A stretch of DNA of 64,000 nucleotides from Acidobacteria bacterium SCN 69-37 (lineage in GTDB: Bacteria; Acidobacteriota; Vicinamibacteria; Vicinamibacterales; SCN-69-37). The position numbers and the translations under genes were made by a program. Below, piece by piece: positions 9,489-20,736 of this stretch. The stretch spans positions 158,359 through 222,358 of the forward strand of contig MEDJ01000019.1 in the NCBI GenBank assembly GCA_001724025.1, in the 5' to 3' direction. Under the pieces are notes generated by a model. The model had not been told where the DNA came from. It worked only from the letters and a program-made list of their open reading frames with translations, and did no database searches. The first letter of the stretch is position 1. Each line of letters starts with the position of its first letter.

Positions 9489-10457
9489 ATGCAATTCCGA
9501 TTCGCCCGCATGATCGTGCTCGTCGCCGGCCTCGCCGTCGCAACGAGCGCCTGCGGCAAGTACTCACTGAGCAGCATCCGCTCGCTCAAAGCGTTCAAGG
9601 ACGGCGCGACCCTGTACCAGAAGGGTGATTACCCGGGCGCAGCGGCCAAGCTCGAAGAATCGCTCTCCTTCAACCCCGATTTCGGCTTCTCCTACTTCTA
9701 CCTGGGCAACAGCTACGACAACATGTATCGTCCGGTCCGGAAGGGCGAAGCGGCCAATGACGCGCTTCTGCCCAAGGCCGCGGAGAACTACCGCCTGGCC
9801 GTCGACAAGCTGGCAGGGTCCGAAGAGCCGCAGGCGGCCCAGTTCCGCAAGCTCGCTTTCGAGTACCTGATTGCCATCTACGGGTCGGACAAGCTCGACG
9901 ACTTCAGCAAGGCCGAACCGGTGGCCAGGGAGCTGATTGCCTACGAGCCCAACGAGCCGGGCAACTACCAGCTGCTGGCCCGTCTCTACGAGGAGCAGGG
10001 CGACTACGAGCAGGCCGAGGCCATGTTCCTCAAGGCCATCGACGTCCGCCCGGATGCTCCGCTCGGCCACCAACTGCTCGCGCACTACTACAACCGCCAG
10101 GGCGAGTTCGACAAGACGATGGAGGAGTTCGCGAAGCGCGCCGAACTCGAACCGAACAACCCGGAAGCGTGGCACACGATGGGCCACTACTACTACGAGA
10201 AGGTCTACCGCGACGCCAGTGTGCCGCGCGAACGCGCGATTGAATACCTGAAGAGCGGCATGGAAGCCGAAGACAAGGCCCTGGCGATCAACCCCGACTA
10301 CTTCGAGGCGGTCACCTACAAGAGCCTGCTCCTTGCCATGCAGGCCAATCGCGAGCGGAGCCCCGCCGAACAGAAGCGCCTGCTGGCCGAGGCCGCCGAG
10401 CTTCGCGAGCGGGCCGTCGCGCTGCAGAACAAGCAGGGCTCGACAGTCAACAATTAG
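9489..10457 (+). CDS. TPR-repeat lipoprotein of unknown function
   Basis: This is a 322-residue protein. A hydrophobic signal (about 5-22) ends in VATSAC, a non-ideal lipobox with Thr at -3, so lipidation is probable. At least five TPR-like helical pairs follow: GATLYQKGDYPGAAAKLEESL, then YFYLGNSYDNM and LARLYEEQGDYEQAEAMFLK, then LAHYYNRQGEFDKTMEEF and WHTMGHYYYEK. TPRs are protein-docking scaffolds; the partner is unknown. The gene has its own promoter and a strong terminator, so it is monocistronic. The start at 9489 gives a proper signal peptide. Confidence 0.82.
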   Translation: MQFRFARMIVLVAGLAVATSACGKYSLSSIRSLKAFKDGATLYQKGDYPGAAAKLEESLSFNPDFGFSYFYLGNSYDNMYRPVRKGEAANDALLPKAAENYRLAVDKLAGSEEPQAAQFRKLAFEYLIAIYGSDKLDDFSKAEPVARELIAYEPNEPGNYQLLARLYEEQGDYEQAEAMFLKAIDVRPDAPLGHQLLAHYYNRQGEFDKTMEEFAKRAELEPNNPEAWHTMGHYYYEKVYRDASVPRERAIEYLKSGMEAEDKALAINPDYFEAVTYKSLLLAMQANRERSPAEQKRLLAEAAELRERAVALQNKQGSTVNN

Positions 10458-10479
10458 CCAGTCCCCGCGACGAACGCCG

Positions 10480-10522
10480 AAAGGGCTGGTGATCGTTCCC
10501 GATCACCGGCCCTTTCTCTTTG
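10480..10522 (+). terminator. Intrinsic terminator of the TPR lipoprotein gene
   Basis: AAAGGGC-T-GGTGATC pairs with GATCACC-G-GCCCTTT around a GTTCCC loop, a stem of 15 with one wobble. CTCTTTG follows. It starts 22 bases after the stop codon. Confidence 0.8.
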
Positions 10523-11066
10523 CGCCGACGATTCGCCCGTTTAGTCCGCTCACACCCGCGCCCCCTCGCGCGATGCCCCGGCGAGCTTGCTCGCAGGCAG
10601 CCGCGACACTTCCCTGCGCTCCCTTCAGCCTTCCCGCGAATCCAGCTTTCCCCACGAATATCTGGCGGCGACCGGTCGCTCGCAGCCGACGTCGCGGGCA
10701 CACGCGCACGCGAGGCACAGAGACGGAGAGTCGAGATCGCGCGGGTGCATCGCGGTCCTCGTCCAGCCTCGGCAGACGATGCTCGCGCATCCGTGACAGG
10801 CATCGCGCGGGCGTCGGCTTCAGCCGAGGCCCGCGCGGCCCGTGCGACCAGCCGCTGGAGAACGGGGACCGTCAGCCACGCCCGGGCAACGGCCTGGTCG
10901 AACGAGGACGGCACGGGCCCGCAACGAGCGCCAGCCACGAACGACGGGAATGCGCGGGAGAAATGAAGCGGGCGCGAGCGGGCGGGACGCTGGTTGCGCC
11001 GACGAGTTCGAGATGTCGAGCGAGGGCCAGAGAGGGCCGAGCGGACACTCGGCGGGCCCAGCGACA
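10523..11066. other. Gene-poor intergenic stretch with hairpins
   Basis: No convincing coding sequence is seen here. The open frames are low-complexity R/A/P/S strings without ribosome sites, as expected from very high GC. Two structured spots stand out. GCGAGC-TT-GCTCGC is at 10581-10594. A long stem at 10804-10838 pairs CGCGCGGGC and GTCGGCT with AGCCGAG and GCCCGCGCG around TC. Its GGCTTCAGCC core resembles the hairpin repeats at 52810-52992. Function unknown. Confidence 0.45.
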
Positions 11067-11157
11067 AACGGGCAGCCCTCGCACGAGGGCTGCCCGTTAC
11101 GTCCAGTGAGAAACGACGTGCGCGGCCCGGCGGTCGAGAGACCGTCGCGCCGCGCAC
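11067..11157 (-). terminator. Two strong tandem hairpins downstream of the tonB-exbBD genes
   Basis: The first hairpin (11067-11098) is a perfect 14-bp stem with loop GCAC. The second (11119-11157) pairs GTGCGCGGC with GCCGCGCAC and CGGCGGTC with GACCGTCG around GAGA. They lie 5-65 bases past the end of the second exbD on the minus strand. No long U-tract follows either stem, so termination or 3'-end protection is an inference. Confidence 0.5.
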
Positions 11158-11162
11158 CGGTC

Positions 11163-11624
11163 CTAGTTGCCGCCGGCCGCTTCCCGGCGCATGCCTTCCG
11201 TGACGATCCCGACCTTCTCGACGCCGGCCCCGACGGCCGCGTCGATGACCTGCATGATCTCGCCGTACCGCACGGTACTGGCGCCGATCAGGAACACGGT
11301 CTTCTCGCGGCGATCGCGGAACACCTCGGCGAACCGGGTCGGCAGCATCGAGACGGTCACGTCCTGCTTGTTGATCGTGATCCGTCGATCGGCCGTGTAT
11401 TCGACCACGACCTGCCCGAGCGTCTCGGCCGCCTGCGTGCTGCGGTTGGTTTCGAGCGGAAGGTTGATGTCGACCCCCCGCTGCGTGAGCGGGAGGGCGG
11501 CCAGGAACACGACGAGCAGCACGAGCAGCACGTCGATCAACGGCGTGACGTTCATGTCACCCGTGATATTGGCGGCCTGCGCCTCGGCTACCTCTTCAGC
11601 GCCGTGGTGTTTCTTCGAAGCCAC
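11163..11624 (-). CDS. exbD: ExbD/TolR-family biopolymer transport protein (second copy)
   Basis: This 153-residue protein has a short cytoplasmic tail and one membrane helix beginning DMNVTPLIDVLLVLLVVFL. Its aspartate in PLIDV is the proton-path residue. A periplasmic domain follows (about 50-150). It forms the proton-driven motor with ExbB that energises TonB. The start is a GTG at 11624 whose first base is shared with the TAG of the upstream exbD (TAGTG), indicating translational coupling. It differs clearly from its partner, so the pair is not a recent duplication. Confidence 0.9.
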   Translation of the reverse strand: MASKKHHGAEEVAEAQAANITGDMNVTPLIDVLLVLLVVFLAALPLTQRGVDINLPLETNRSTQAAETLGQVVVEYTADRRITINKQDVTVSMLPTRFAEVFRDRREKTVFLIGASTVRYGEIMQVIDAAVGAGVEKVGIVTEGMRREAAGGN

Positions 11625-12055
11625 TATTGCGCTCCTTCCAGGGGGGCCACCGTCTCGGTAATCAGCGCGACGGTTTCGATCTGAGCGGCTCGAAGGGCGT
11701 CCATCATCTGCATGATGGCGCCGTAGGGCGCGTCCAGGTCACCCTTGAGATACACCGTTTGCGAGCTGTTCGATTCCACCATCGAGCGGAGCCGGGCAAC
11801 CACCTCCGCCTCGGTCATCTCGATGGCATTGACGTACAGCCGGCTGTTCGCGTCGACGTAGACCGTTGTCTGATCGTCAGTGTCCGGCTTCGCCACCGAA
11901 TTACTGGCGGTCGGCAGGGTCAGCGAGACGCCCTGCTGAATCAAGGGGGCGACGAGCATGACGATGATCAACAGCACGAGCATCACGTCGACCAGCGGGG
12001 TGACGTTGATGTCGGACTTGATCCCGCCCTTGCCGCCGCCTACATCCATGGACAT
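11624..12055 (-). CDS. exbD: ExbD/TolR-family biopolymer transport protein (first copy)
   Basis: This 143-residue protein has a glycine-rich start and a single membrane helix, DINVTPLVDVMLVLLIIVM, with the functional aspartate. A periplasmic C-terminal domain contains VYLKGDLDAPYGAIMQMMDA, the typical ExbD fold segment. It lies 21 bases behind exbB and overlaps the second exbD by one base. Two ExbD proteins per ExbB are known from several Gram-negative TonB systems and may form a hetero-dimer in the motor. Confidence 0.92.
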   Translation of the reverse strand: MSMDVGGGKGGIKSDINVTPLVDVMLVLLIIVMLVAPLIQQGVSLTLPTASNSVAKPDTDDQTTVYVDANSRLYVNAIEMTEAEVVARLRSMVESNSSQTVYLKGDLDAPYGAIMQMMDALRAAQIETVALITETVAPLEGAQ

Positions 12056-12076
12056 GGGACGTACTCCTTCAGGGGC

Positions 12077-12745
12077 TTACGACTTCTTGATGAAGTAGTC
12101 GACGAGCTCGGACGACGAGTTGGCCATTTCGACGTTCAGGTACTCGAGACGACCGGCAAAGTAGTTGTAGAGCCACACCGCGGGAATCGCGACGACCAGG
12201 CCGAGCGCGGTGCCGACGAGGGCTTCCGAGATACCACCCGAGATGGCGCCCAGGCCGCCCGACCCGGAGGCCGCGATGCCGTGGAACGCGTTGATGACGC
12301 CGAGGGTCGTGCCGAGCAGACCGACGAACGGAGCCGTGGCGCCAATCGTCGCGAGCGCCGGAATCCCCTTCTTGAGGTCGTTGGCCGTGAGGGCCGTCGC
12401 ACGCTGGATGGCGCGGCGCACCGTGTCGACCATGTCGCCGTGCTCAATCGTTCCGCCGGCTTCCTGCTGGAACTGGTATTCCTGCAGACCGGCCAGCACG
12501 ACCTTCGCCAGGTGGCTGTACTGGTACTGCTTCGACTGGGACACGACGATCGCGTCCTTCGAGCGGCCTTCCTTCAGCAGCTTGGCCACCTGCGGCGCGT
12601 AGAGCTTCGACTGCTTCCGCGCCTGCGAGAAGGCGTAATAGCGTTCGATCGAGACGCCGAATGACCACATCGACATGAAGATCAGGATGAACATGAGCAC
12701 CTTGACCAAGAAGCTCATCTCACTCCACATTTGCATCAGATCCAT
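12077..12745 (-). CDS. exbB: ExbB/TolQ-family motor protein
   Basis: This 222-residue inner-membrane protein has three helices: about 13-32, then GIPALATIGATAPFVGLLGTT at about 128-148, and ALVGTALGLVVAIPAVWLYN at about 174-193. The last two are the MotA/TolQ/ExbB proton-channel signature. It forms the pentameric stator ring around ExbD. It lies between tonB and the two exbD genes on one transcript, so ExbB fits better than TolQ, although the families cannot be separated by eye. No pal or tolB is nearby. Confidence 0.92.
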   Translation of the reverse strand: MDLMQMWSEMSFLVKVLMFILIFMSMWSFGVSIERYYAFSQARKQSKLYAPQVAKLLKEGRSKDAIVVSQSKQYQYSHLAKVVLAGLQEYQFQQEAGGTIEHGDMVDTVRRAIQRATALTANDLKKGIPALATIGATAPFVGLLGTTLGVINAFHGIAASGSGGLGAISGGISEALVGTALGLVVAIPAVWLYNYFAGRLEYLNVEMANSSSELVDYFIKKS

Positions 12746-12857
12746 TTTCCAGCCTCCGAACGAACGTGTCCCACCGGCAACTGCCTGGACGGATTGAGGC
12801 GCCCGGTCACCCTCTGGCCAGACGCCAAGCCAAACGAACCACTCTGCACACTGACCA

Positions 12858-13565
12858 TCAATTCAGCGTGAAATTCACGGTGACAGTCATGATGATGTCG
12901 ACCGGGACGCCGTTGAGCAGCGTCGGCGTATAGCGCCACTGGCGCACGGCCTCGATGGCCGCATTGTCGAGCATCGGAATCGACCGCAGTACTTTCACGT
13001 CCCGGACCTCGCCCTCCTTCGAGATGGTGGCCTCGAGGATGACGACACCCGATACCTTCGCCGCCTGCGCAATCTTCGGATACACCGGATTGACGTTGCG
13101 GACCTTCTTCGGCTCCTTGATCTCGCCACCGACACGCACCGGGGCGGGCGGAGGCGGCGGGGGCGGCGGGGCCATCGTCTGGACCGGCGCCTGCACCGGT
13201 GCCACGGGCTGAATACCGCCCACGACCGTCCGCATCACGGGCGGCGGCTCGGGCTTGAGCTCGCGCGGCGCCTCGACCGGCGCGGCCGCCGGGTTCACGT
13301 CGACCTCGACGGGCGGCGGCGGGGGCGGCGGCGCCGCATCCGGTGGGGGCGGCGGCGGGGGCGGCGGGGGCGGCGGAGGTGGCGCCACCGCAAACGCCAT
13401 GACCGACTGGGGAGTCGGCAGCATGTCCGTTGCGAGCAACGGAATGACGACCATGGCGCCGAGAGCCACCGCATGGGCCAGGATCGACAGTGGCACCGTA
13501 TACCACTGCTTCGTCCCAACCTTTATGGACGGGTCTACAACGTCGCCGAACATCTCGCGTGGCAC
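12858..13565 (-). CDS. tonB: TonB-type energy transducer
   Basis: This 235-residue protein has an N-terminal cytoplasmic tail and one membrane anchor (about 24-46). A periplasmic linker with two uninterrupted proline tracts (14 and 7 residues) and further Pro/Val/Glu repeats follows. The C-terminal TonB domain has VNPVYPKIAQAAKVSGVVIL and RQWRYTPTLLNGVPV. It transmits the ExbBD proton-motor force to outer-membrane receptors. The GTG at 13565 is chosen because a perfect AAGGAGG site sits 7 bases upstream; an internal ATG at 13553 lacks one. It is first in the tonB-exbB-exbD-exbD operon. Confidence 0.94.
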   Translation of the reverse strand: MPREMFGDVVDPSIKVGTKQWYTVPLSILAHAVALGAMVVIPLLATDMLPTPQSVMAFAVAPPPPPPPPPPPPPPDAAPPPPPPPVEVDVNPAAAPVEAPRELKPEPPPVMRTVVGGIQPVAPVQAPVQTMAPPPPPPPPAPVRVGGEIKEPKKVRNVNPVYPKIAQAAKVSGVVILEATISKEGEVRDVKVLRSIPMLDNAAIEAVRQWRYTPTLLNGVPVDIIMTVTVNFTLN

Positions 13566-13703
13566 AGGCGAACCTCCTTACAACGCTCCAGCAATCCTTC
13601 CGGTCCCCGCATCCAGCGACGCCACAGGGCCGAACTACACACGGGTTGCCGCGGTACTGACACACCAGCCACCGGCGACACCACTGATCTCTGAAGGCCC
13701 GGC

Positions 13704-13733
13704 ATTATAGTCAGACCCGAAAAACAGTGTCAA
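13704..13733 (-). promoter_or_regulatory. Strong sigma70 promoter of the tonB operon
   Basis: On the minus strand TTGACA (13728-13733) and TATAAT (13704-13709) are both perfect hexamers separated by 18 bases. The transcript would carry a leader of about 130 bases before tonB. No Fur-box-like dyad was recognised. Confidence 0.8.
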
Positions 13734-13821
13734 CGAATCGGTGTGAACTCCCGCTTCCAGAGTTAGACACCGGTTCCGCCGAAACGGACGCACGCCCGTC
13801 GTCGCCGCCGGCCGCGGCTCA

Positions 13822-16296
<2,475 letters not shown>

Positions 16297-16372
16297 GCTG
16301 CCCGTCCTCCCCGAGAAGGTCGCGTGGCTGACACGAGCCGTCGTGAATAAGCGATTCAGTCGTGATGGTGTA

Positions 16373-17008
16373 TCACGAAACGGGGCGGGCGTTGTCGGGC
16401 GGATGGGTGTCGTGGGCGTCCCTGGCGCGACCGACGTGATCGGGCAGCGCCATTCCCCCGGTCAGGAAGATGCGAATCCCCTCTTCCACCGTCAGGTCGG
16501 GGAAGACGGCGCGTTCCGGAGGACATAACACCACGTCGCCGAGATACAGGTGGTTTGTCGGAATATACACCGACAGCAGCGTCTGGGGCCCGTGCGGCGT
16601 CTCGAGCGTGAATTCCTTCGTCAGGAAGCCCAGCAGGAACCCGCGCACGGGATCCTCGACGAAGACCATCCGCTTGAAGCCGACCTCGCTGTCGGGCGAG
16701 AAGGCCGACAGCAGCTGTTTGACCGGTGCGTAGATCGTCCGGAACACGGGCACGTGCAGCAGGATCTGCTCGGCGCGGCCGAGCAGCTGACGACCGACCA
16801 CGTTGGTGGCCAGCAGGCCCACCAGCAGGACGATGCCGGCCGTCACCACGATGCCGAGGCCGGGGACGTGGACCAGGCCCATCCGGGCCGTAATGCCGCT
16901 CGTCAGCCCGTCGGCCCAGCGGAACAGCCAGACGATGGCCACGACGCTGACGACCAGCGGGACGATCACGAAGAAGCCGGCGACGAACGTCCGCCGGAGC
17001 CGCGACAT
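16373..17008 (-). CDS. DUF502 family membrane protein
   Basis: This 211-residue protein has two N-terminal membrane helices (about 8-30 and 51-73). A soluble domain follows with PVFRTIYAPVKQLLSAFSPD, FKRMVFVEDP and SVYIPTNHLYLGDVVLCP, characteristic of DUF502. The biochemical role is unknown. It starts 5 bases after uppP and ends the tgt-yajC-secDF-uppP run. The ATG at 17008 follows a GTG three bases upstream (VM), so either could serve. The C-terminus is His/Asp-rich and probably disordered. Confidence 0.85.
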   Translation of the reverse strand: MSRLRRTFVAGFFVIVPLVVSVVAIVWLFRWADGLTSGITARMGLVHVPGLGIVVTAGIVLLVGLLATNVVGRQLLGRAEQILLHVPVFRTIYAPVKQLLSAFSPDSEVGFKRMVFVEDPVRGFLLGFLTKEFTLETPHGPQTLLSVYIPTNHLYLGDVVLCPPERAVFPDLTVEEGIRIFLTGGMALPDHVGRARDAHDTHPPDNARPVS

Positions 17009-17013
17009 CACGT

Positions 17014-17823
17014 TCACCGCCCCAGCAGCCAGGCGAAGGCCGCCAGTGCCAGGCCGACGCGATACCACGCGAACACGTCGAGCCGGTTCGTCGCGAGGAA
17101 GCGGATGAAATACGTGACGGTCAGGTACCCGACCACGGCCGAGACCCCGATGCCGACGAGGAACACCTGGGCGTCGGCCGCGCCGAAGGCCGCGTGCCGC
17201 AGCGTGAGCGCCTCTTTCACGGCCGCGGCGGTCACGGCGGGAATGCTCATCAGGAACGTGAACCGGGCCGCCACGTCCCGGCGCAGGCCGAGCGCCATGC
17301 CGGCCGCAATCGTGGCGCCCGATCGCGACACCCCGGGAACCAGCGCCGTCGACTGCGCCACGCCAATCAGGAACGCCCCCCCGAGCCCGAGCTGCGATTC
17401 GTCGCCGCCCGTCGGCTTCCACCGTTCGATCAGCAGGAGGAGTCCGGCCCCGAGTGCCAGGGCCGTGGCCGCCACGAGCGGCGTCCGCGTCGACGCCTCG
17501 ATGACGTCAGCGAACAGCAGCCCGACAATGACGATGGGAATCGTGCCGACGACAATCAGCTGGATGCGGCGGCCGTCCCGATCGGGATGGGCCCGCAGGG
17601 CCCGCGGCCACGCCGACAGCATCGCGATCAGATCGTGCCGGAAATAGACCAGGACGGCCAGCAGCGTGCCCACGTGGCAGGCCACGTCGAACGCCAGGCC
17701 GAACCGATCGGTATCCCAGCCGAAGAACGCCTTGACGAGGATCAGGTGCGCCGAACTGGAGACCGGCAGGAACTCGGTGACGCCCTGCACGGCGCCCAGC
17801 AGCGCGGCTGCGAGCAGATCCAC
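17014..17823 (-). CDS. uppP: Undecaprenyl-diphosphatase (UppP/BacA type)
   Basis: This 269-residue polytopic enzyme dephosphorylates undecaprenyl pyrophosphate to recycle the lipid carrier of cell-wall precursors. The two family signatures are AVQGVTEFLPVSSSAHL (about 11-27), with the catalytic glutamate, and PGVSRSGATIAAGM (about 163-176), with the essential arginine. Seven or eight hydrophobic segments are visible. The start is a GTG at 17823. It lies between secF and a DUF502 gene in one operon. Confidence 0.95.
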   Translation of the reverse strand: MDLLAAALLGAVQGVTEFLPVSSSAHLILVKAFFGWDTDRFGLAFDVACHVGTLLAVLVYFRHDLIAMLSAWPRALRAHPDRDGRRIQLIVVGTIPIVIVGLLFADVIEASTRTPLVAATALALGAGLLLLIERWKPTGGDESQLGLGGAFLIGVAQSTALVPGVSRSGATIAAGMALGLRRDVAARFTFLMSIPAVTAAAVKEALTLRHAAFGAADAQVFLVGIGVSAVVGYLTVTYFIRFLATNRLDVFAWYRVGLALAAFAWLLGR

Positions 17824-17850
17824 GGCGATGCCGACCCGGACGCGCGGGCG

Positions 17851-18798
17851 CTAGGCCCGCGCCCGCTTGCGGCCGTCGGGCTGGGCGGCCGGGGCCTTGG
17901 TCCTCGTCCGGCTGCTCAGCACGATGGCGACCGACGAGGCGATGAAGACCGTCGAGTAGGTGCCGGCCACGACGCCGACGATCATGGTGAAGGCGAAGCC
18001 GCTCAGCACGTCGCCCCCGAACAGGTAGAGCGCGATCACGGCGATGACCGTCGTGCCGGCGGTGATGACCGTCCGACTGAGCGTCTGGTTCACGGCACGG
18101 TTGACGACCGTCGCGAGCCCGTCGCGCTTGGCGAGCCGCTGCGTCTCGCGCACCCGGTCGAAGACCACGACCGTGTCGTTGACCGAGTACCCGGCAATGG
18201 TCAGGATGGCCGCGACGACGTTCAGCGACAGGTCGTACCCGAACCAGGTCAGGAACGCCAGCGTCACGAGAATGTCGTGGAACGTGGCGACGACGGCGCC
18301 GACGGCGAAGCTGAACCGGAAACGGAACGCGATGTAGGCGAGGATGCCGCCGAGCGCGGTGATGGTCGCCCAGATCGCCTTGCTGCGCAGGTCTCCGCCA
18401 ATCGTCGGGCTGACCAGTTCGCGGTTGATCACGGTGAACTCACCGAGGTTGCCGCCCCGGAGACGATTCTGGACGTCCGCCGACACGGCGTCGATGCTCT
18501 CGTTCCCCGTGTCCTCGAGCGGCAGACGGATCATCATCTGATTCGTCTCGACGGCCCCGAACCGCTGCACCACGGCATCAGCGGCCTGGTCGCCCAGCGC
18601 GCCGCGGATGTCGTCCTCGCTGACCGCCTGCGCGAACTGGACGATGACGACCGTACCGCCGGTGAAGTCGACCCCGAGCGGCAGGCCGCCGCGCACGATC
18701 ACCGTGACCAGCCCGGCCAGGATGATCAGGATGGACAGCGCCGTGGCAGGCCACCGCCATCGGATGAAGTCGAAATTCGGGTTATCGAAGATGCGCAT
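17851..18798 (-). CDS. secF: Protein translocase subunit SecF
   Basis: This 315-residue subunit has one N-terminal helix (about 18-37) and a periplasmic domain opening with GLPLGVDFTGGT, the SecF hallmark. Five C-terminal helices include YSVNDTVVVFDRVRE, the conserved RND-type segment, and FGGDVLSGFAFTMIVGVVAGTYST. With SecD it uses proton-motive force to pull exported proteins through SecYEG. It lies 23 bases behind secD. The C-terminus is Arg/Lys-rich. Confidence 0.96.
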   Translation of the reverse strand: MRIFDNPNFDFIRWRWPATALSILIILAGLVTVIVRGGLPLGVDFTGGTVVIVQFAQAVSEDDIRGALGDQAADAVVQRFGAVETNQMMIRLPLEDTGNESIDAVSADVQNRLRGGNLGEFTVINRELVSPTIGGDLRSKAIWATITALGGILAYIAFRFRFSFAVGAVVATFHDILVTLAFLTWFGYDLSLNVVAAILTIAGYSVNDTVVVFDRVRETQRLAKRDGLATVVNRAVNQTLSRTVITAGTTVIAVIALYLFGGDVLSGFAFTMIVGVVAGTYSTVFIASSVAIVLSSRTRTKAPAAQPDGRKRARA

Positions 18799-18821
18799 GG
18801 CGCCAGTTCACTCCCGGAAGC

Positions 18822-20378
18822 TCAGATGCTCAGACGCGTCGACCCGGCCGGCCGTCTCGACAGAATCAGCTCGAACAACGTGCGTGACACGAACACGGCC
18901 GTGAAGATGTTCGAGACCAGGCCGAAGAAGAGCGTGGTGGCAAACCCGCGGATCGGGCCGGTGCCGAACTGGAAGAGGAACGCCGCGGCGATGAGCGAAC
19001 AGACGTGCGTGTCGATGATCGTCGTGAGGACGCGGTTGAAGCCGGCCGAGACGGACTGCCGTGCCGTCCGCCCCTCGGCGAGTTCCTCGCGGATGCGCTC
19101 GAAAATCAGCACGTTCGAGTCGACGCCCATGGCAATCGTGAGCACGAAGCCCGCGATGCCCGGCAGCGTCATCACCGCACCGAGGTACGCCATGAATCCG
19201 AGGAGGATGACGAGGTTGAGCGTGATCGAGACGCAGGCATTGATGCCGGCCAGCCGGTAGTAGAACAGCATGAAGGTCGTGACCATCAGCAGTCCGGCAA
19301 TCGACGACAGCACACCGGCACGAATCGAATCGGCGCCGAGCGACGGGCCGACCTCGCGCTCTTCGAGATAGGTCAGCGACGCCGGCAGCGCGCCCGACCG
19401 GAGTACCAGCGACAGATCACGCACTTCCTGCTGCGTGAACCGGCCGGTGATGCGCGCCTCGGCCGAGGAAATCGCCGACTCGATCGTCGGAGCCGACTGC
19501 ACGCGGCCATCGAGCACGATGGCCATCTGCCGGCCGACGTTCGCGGCCGTGGCACGGCTGAACTTCGACACGCCCTCGGCGTTGAGCGTGAAACTCACGG
19601 CCGGCGTGTTGTATTCGTCGACCGTCGGCCGCGCGTTGCGCAGGTCGCGGCCCGTGACGGCCGCCACGCGCCGGAGCAGATAAAAAGACGGCACGCCAGC
19701 GGCGTCGCCCCCGGGCACGACCTCCATGTCGGCCGGCACCGTGCCGCCGTAGGCCTGCAGCAGCGACGCCCGGTCGGGCATCGGCCCGTACTCGACGAGC
19801 TTCCACTCGAGGATGGCCGTCGACCTGATGATCTCCTTGGCCCGCGCCACGTCCTGCAGGCCCGGCAACTGCACCATGATCTGGTCGCCCGCGCTGCCGT
19901 ACTCGGCGATGTTCGGCTCGGCGACGCCGAGTTCGTTGACGCGCCGTTCGATGGTCTGGATGGCCTGGGTGACGGCATCGCGACGCGTCTGCGTGACGAT
20001 GTTCGGCCGCATCGTGAAGGTGTAGTTGCCACCGCCCGACGACGACCGGTCCCAGGACGTGCCGACGATCGAGTCGGCAATCGTCCGGAACTCCGCATCG
20101 CGGTCCGACGGAACGCCCTGGACGGCAAAGCTGGTCAGAGCGGGGGTCGTCGTGACGATCAGCGTCTGATCGGCGGCGGCCTGCCGGAGCTGCTCCGACG
20201 TGGTCGCGCTCTCGAGGCGCAGCGCGTCGTCGGTCTGGACGCCGAGGACGAGGTGGACGCCGCCCTTCAGGTCGAGCCCGAGGTTGACCTTCTCGGACAG
20301 CGGCGTGAACGACCAGACCGCGAGAGCCGTGACGAGGACGACGAGGCCCAGCTTCAGATACAGGTTGTTCTTGTTCAT
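18822..20378 (-). CDS. secD: Protein translocase subunit SecD
   Basis: This 518-residue subunit has an N-terminal helix followed by LGLDLKGGVHLVLGV (about 33-47). A large periplasmic P1 domain carries RRVNELGVAEPNI and IMVQLPGLQDV, and six C-terminal helices include GIAGFVLTIAMGVDSNVLIFERIREEL. All are SecD signatures. The length is typical of the short bacterial form. It works with SecF and YajC, encoded on either side. Confidence 0.97.
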   Translation of the reverse strand: MNKNNLYLKLGLVVLVTALAVWSFTPLSEKVNLGLDLKGGVHLVLGVQTDDALRLESATTSEQLRQAAADQTLIVTTTPALTSFAVQGVPSDRDAEFRTIADSIVGTSWDRSSSGGGNYTFTMRPNIVTQTRRDAVTQAIQTIERRVNELGVAEPNIAEYGSAGDQIMVQLPGLQDVARAKEIIRSTAILEWKLVEYGPMPDRASLLQAYGGTVPADMEVVPGGDAAGVPSFYLLRRVAAVTGRDLRNARPTVDEYNTPAVSFTLNAEGVSKFSRATAANVGRQMAIVLDGRVQSAPTIESAISSAEARITGRFTQQEVRDLSLVLRSGALPASLTYLEEREVGPSLGADSIRAGVLSSIAGLLMVTTFMLFYYRLAGINACVSITLNLVILLGFMAYLGAVMTLPGIAGFVLTIAMGVDSNVLIFERIREELAEGRTARQSVSAGFNRVLTTIIDTHVCSLIAAAFLFQFGTGPIRGFATTLFFGLVSNIFTAVFVSRTLFELILSRRPAGSTRLSI

Positions 20379-20382
20379 GCGT

Positions 20383-20736
20383 CTAGAGGCCCGAGCCTCC
20401 CTGCGGAACGACCGGATCCTGTCCCTGGTATCCGCCGACGGCCGCGCGCGCGACGTCGATCCGGACCTTGTCGGCGATCTGTACCTGGACAGACTGCTCG
20501 TCGATCTTGGTGATGACCCCGTAAATGCCGCTGGTGGTGATGACCCGGTCGCCCACCTTCAGGGCCGACTGGAAGTCCTGGATCTTCTTCTGGCGTCGCC
20601 GCATCGGCAGCAGCACCAGCACGTAGAAGATCCCGATCATCAGGGCGAACGGCATCAGCGACACCCAGATGCTCTGGTTGGACTGCGCCGGCTGGGCCAT
20701 GGCGAGGAGGAACGGAATGGCGGGAACTGGAGTCAT
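20383..20736 (-). CDS. yajC: Preprotein translocase accessory subunit YajC
   Basis: This 117-residue protein has one membrane helix (about 25-43: SLMPFALMIGIFYVLVLLP). The basic RRRQKKIQDF and GDRVITTSGIYGVI that follow are the YajC pattern. It associates with SecDF. Its start overlaps the tgt stop by 4 bases and secD starts 4 bases after its stop. The N-terminus is somewhat longer than in enteric homologues. Confidence 0.94.
   Translation of the reverse strand: MTPVPAIPFLLAMAQPAQSNQSIWVSLMPFALMIGIFYVLVLLPMRRRQKKIQDFQSALKVGDRVITTSGIYGVITKIDEQSVQVQIADKVRIDVARAAVGGYQGQDPVVPQGGSGL

Noticed and set aside
10561-11109. Arg/Ala/Pro-rich open frames in the large intergenic gap
   Set aside because: No ribosome sites, no domain-like segments, and strong hairpins overlap them.
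12736-13665. A 309-codon frame on the same strand as tonB in another phase
   Set aside because: It overlaps the tonB proline tracts in a shifted frame; Gly/Ala/Arg runs reflect frameshifted CCG/CCN codons.
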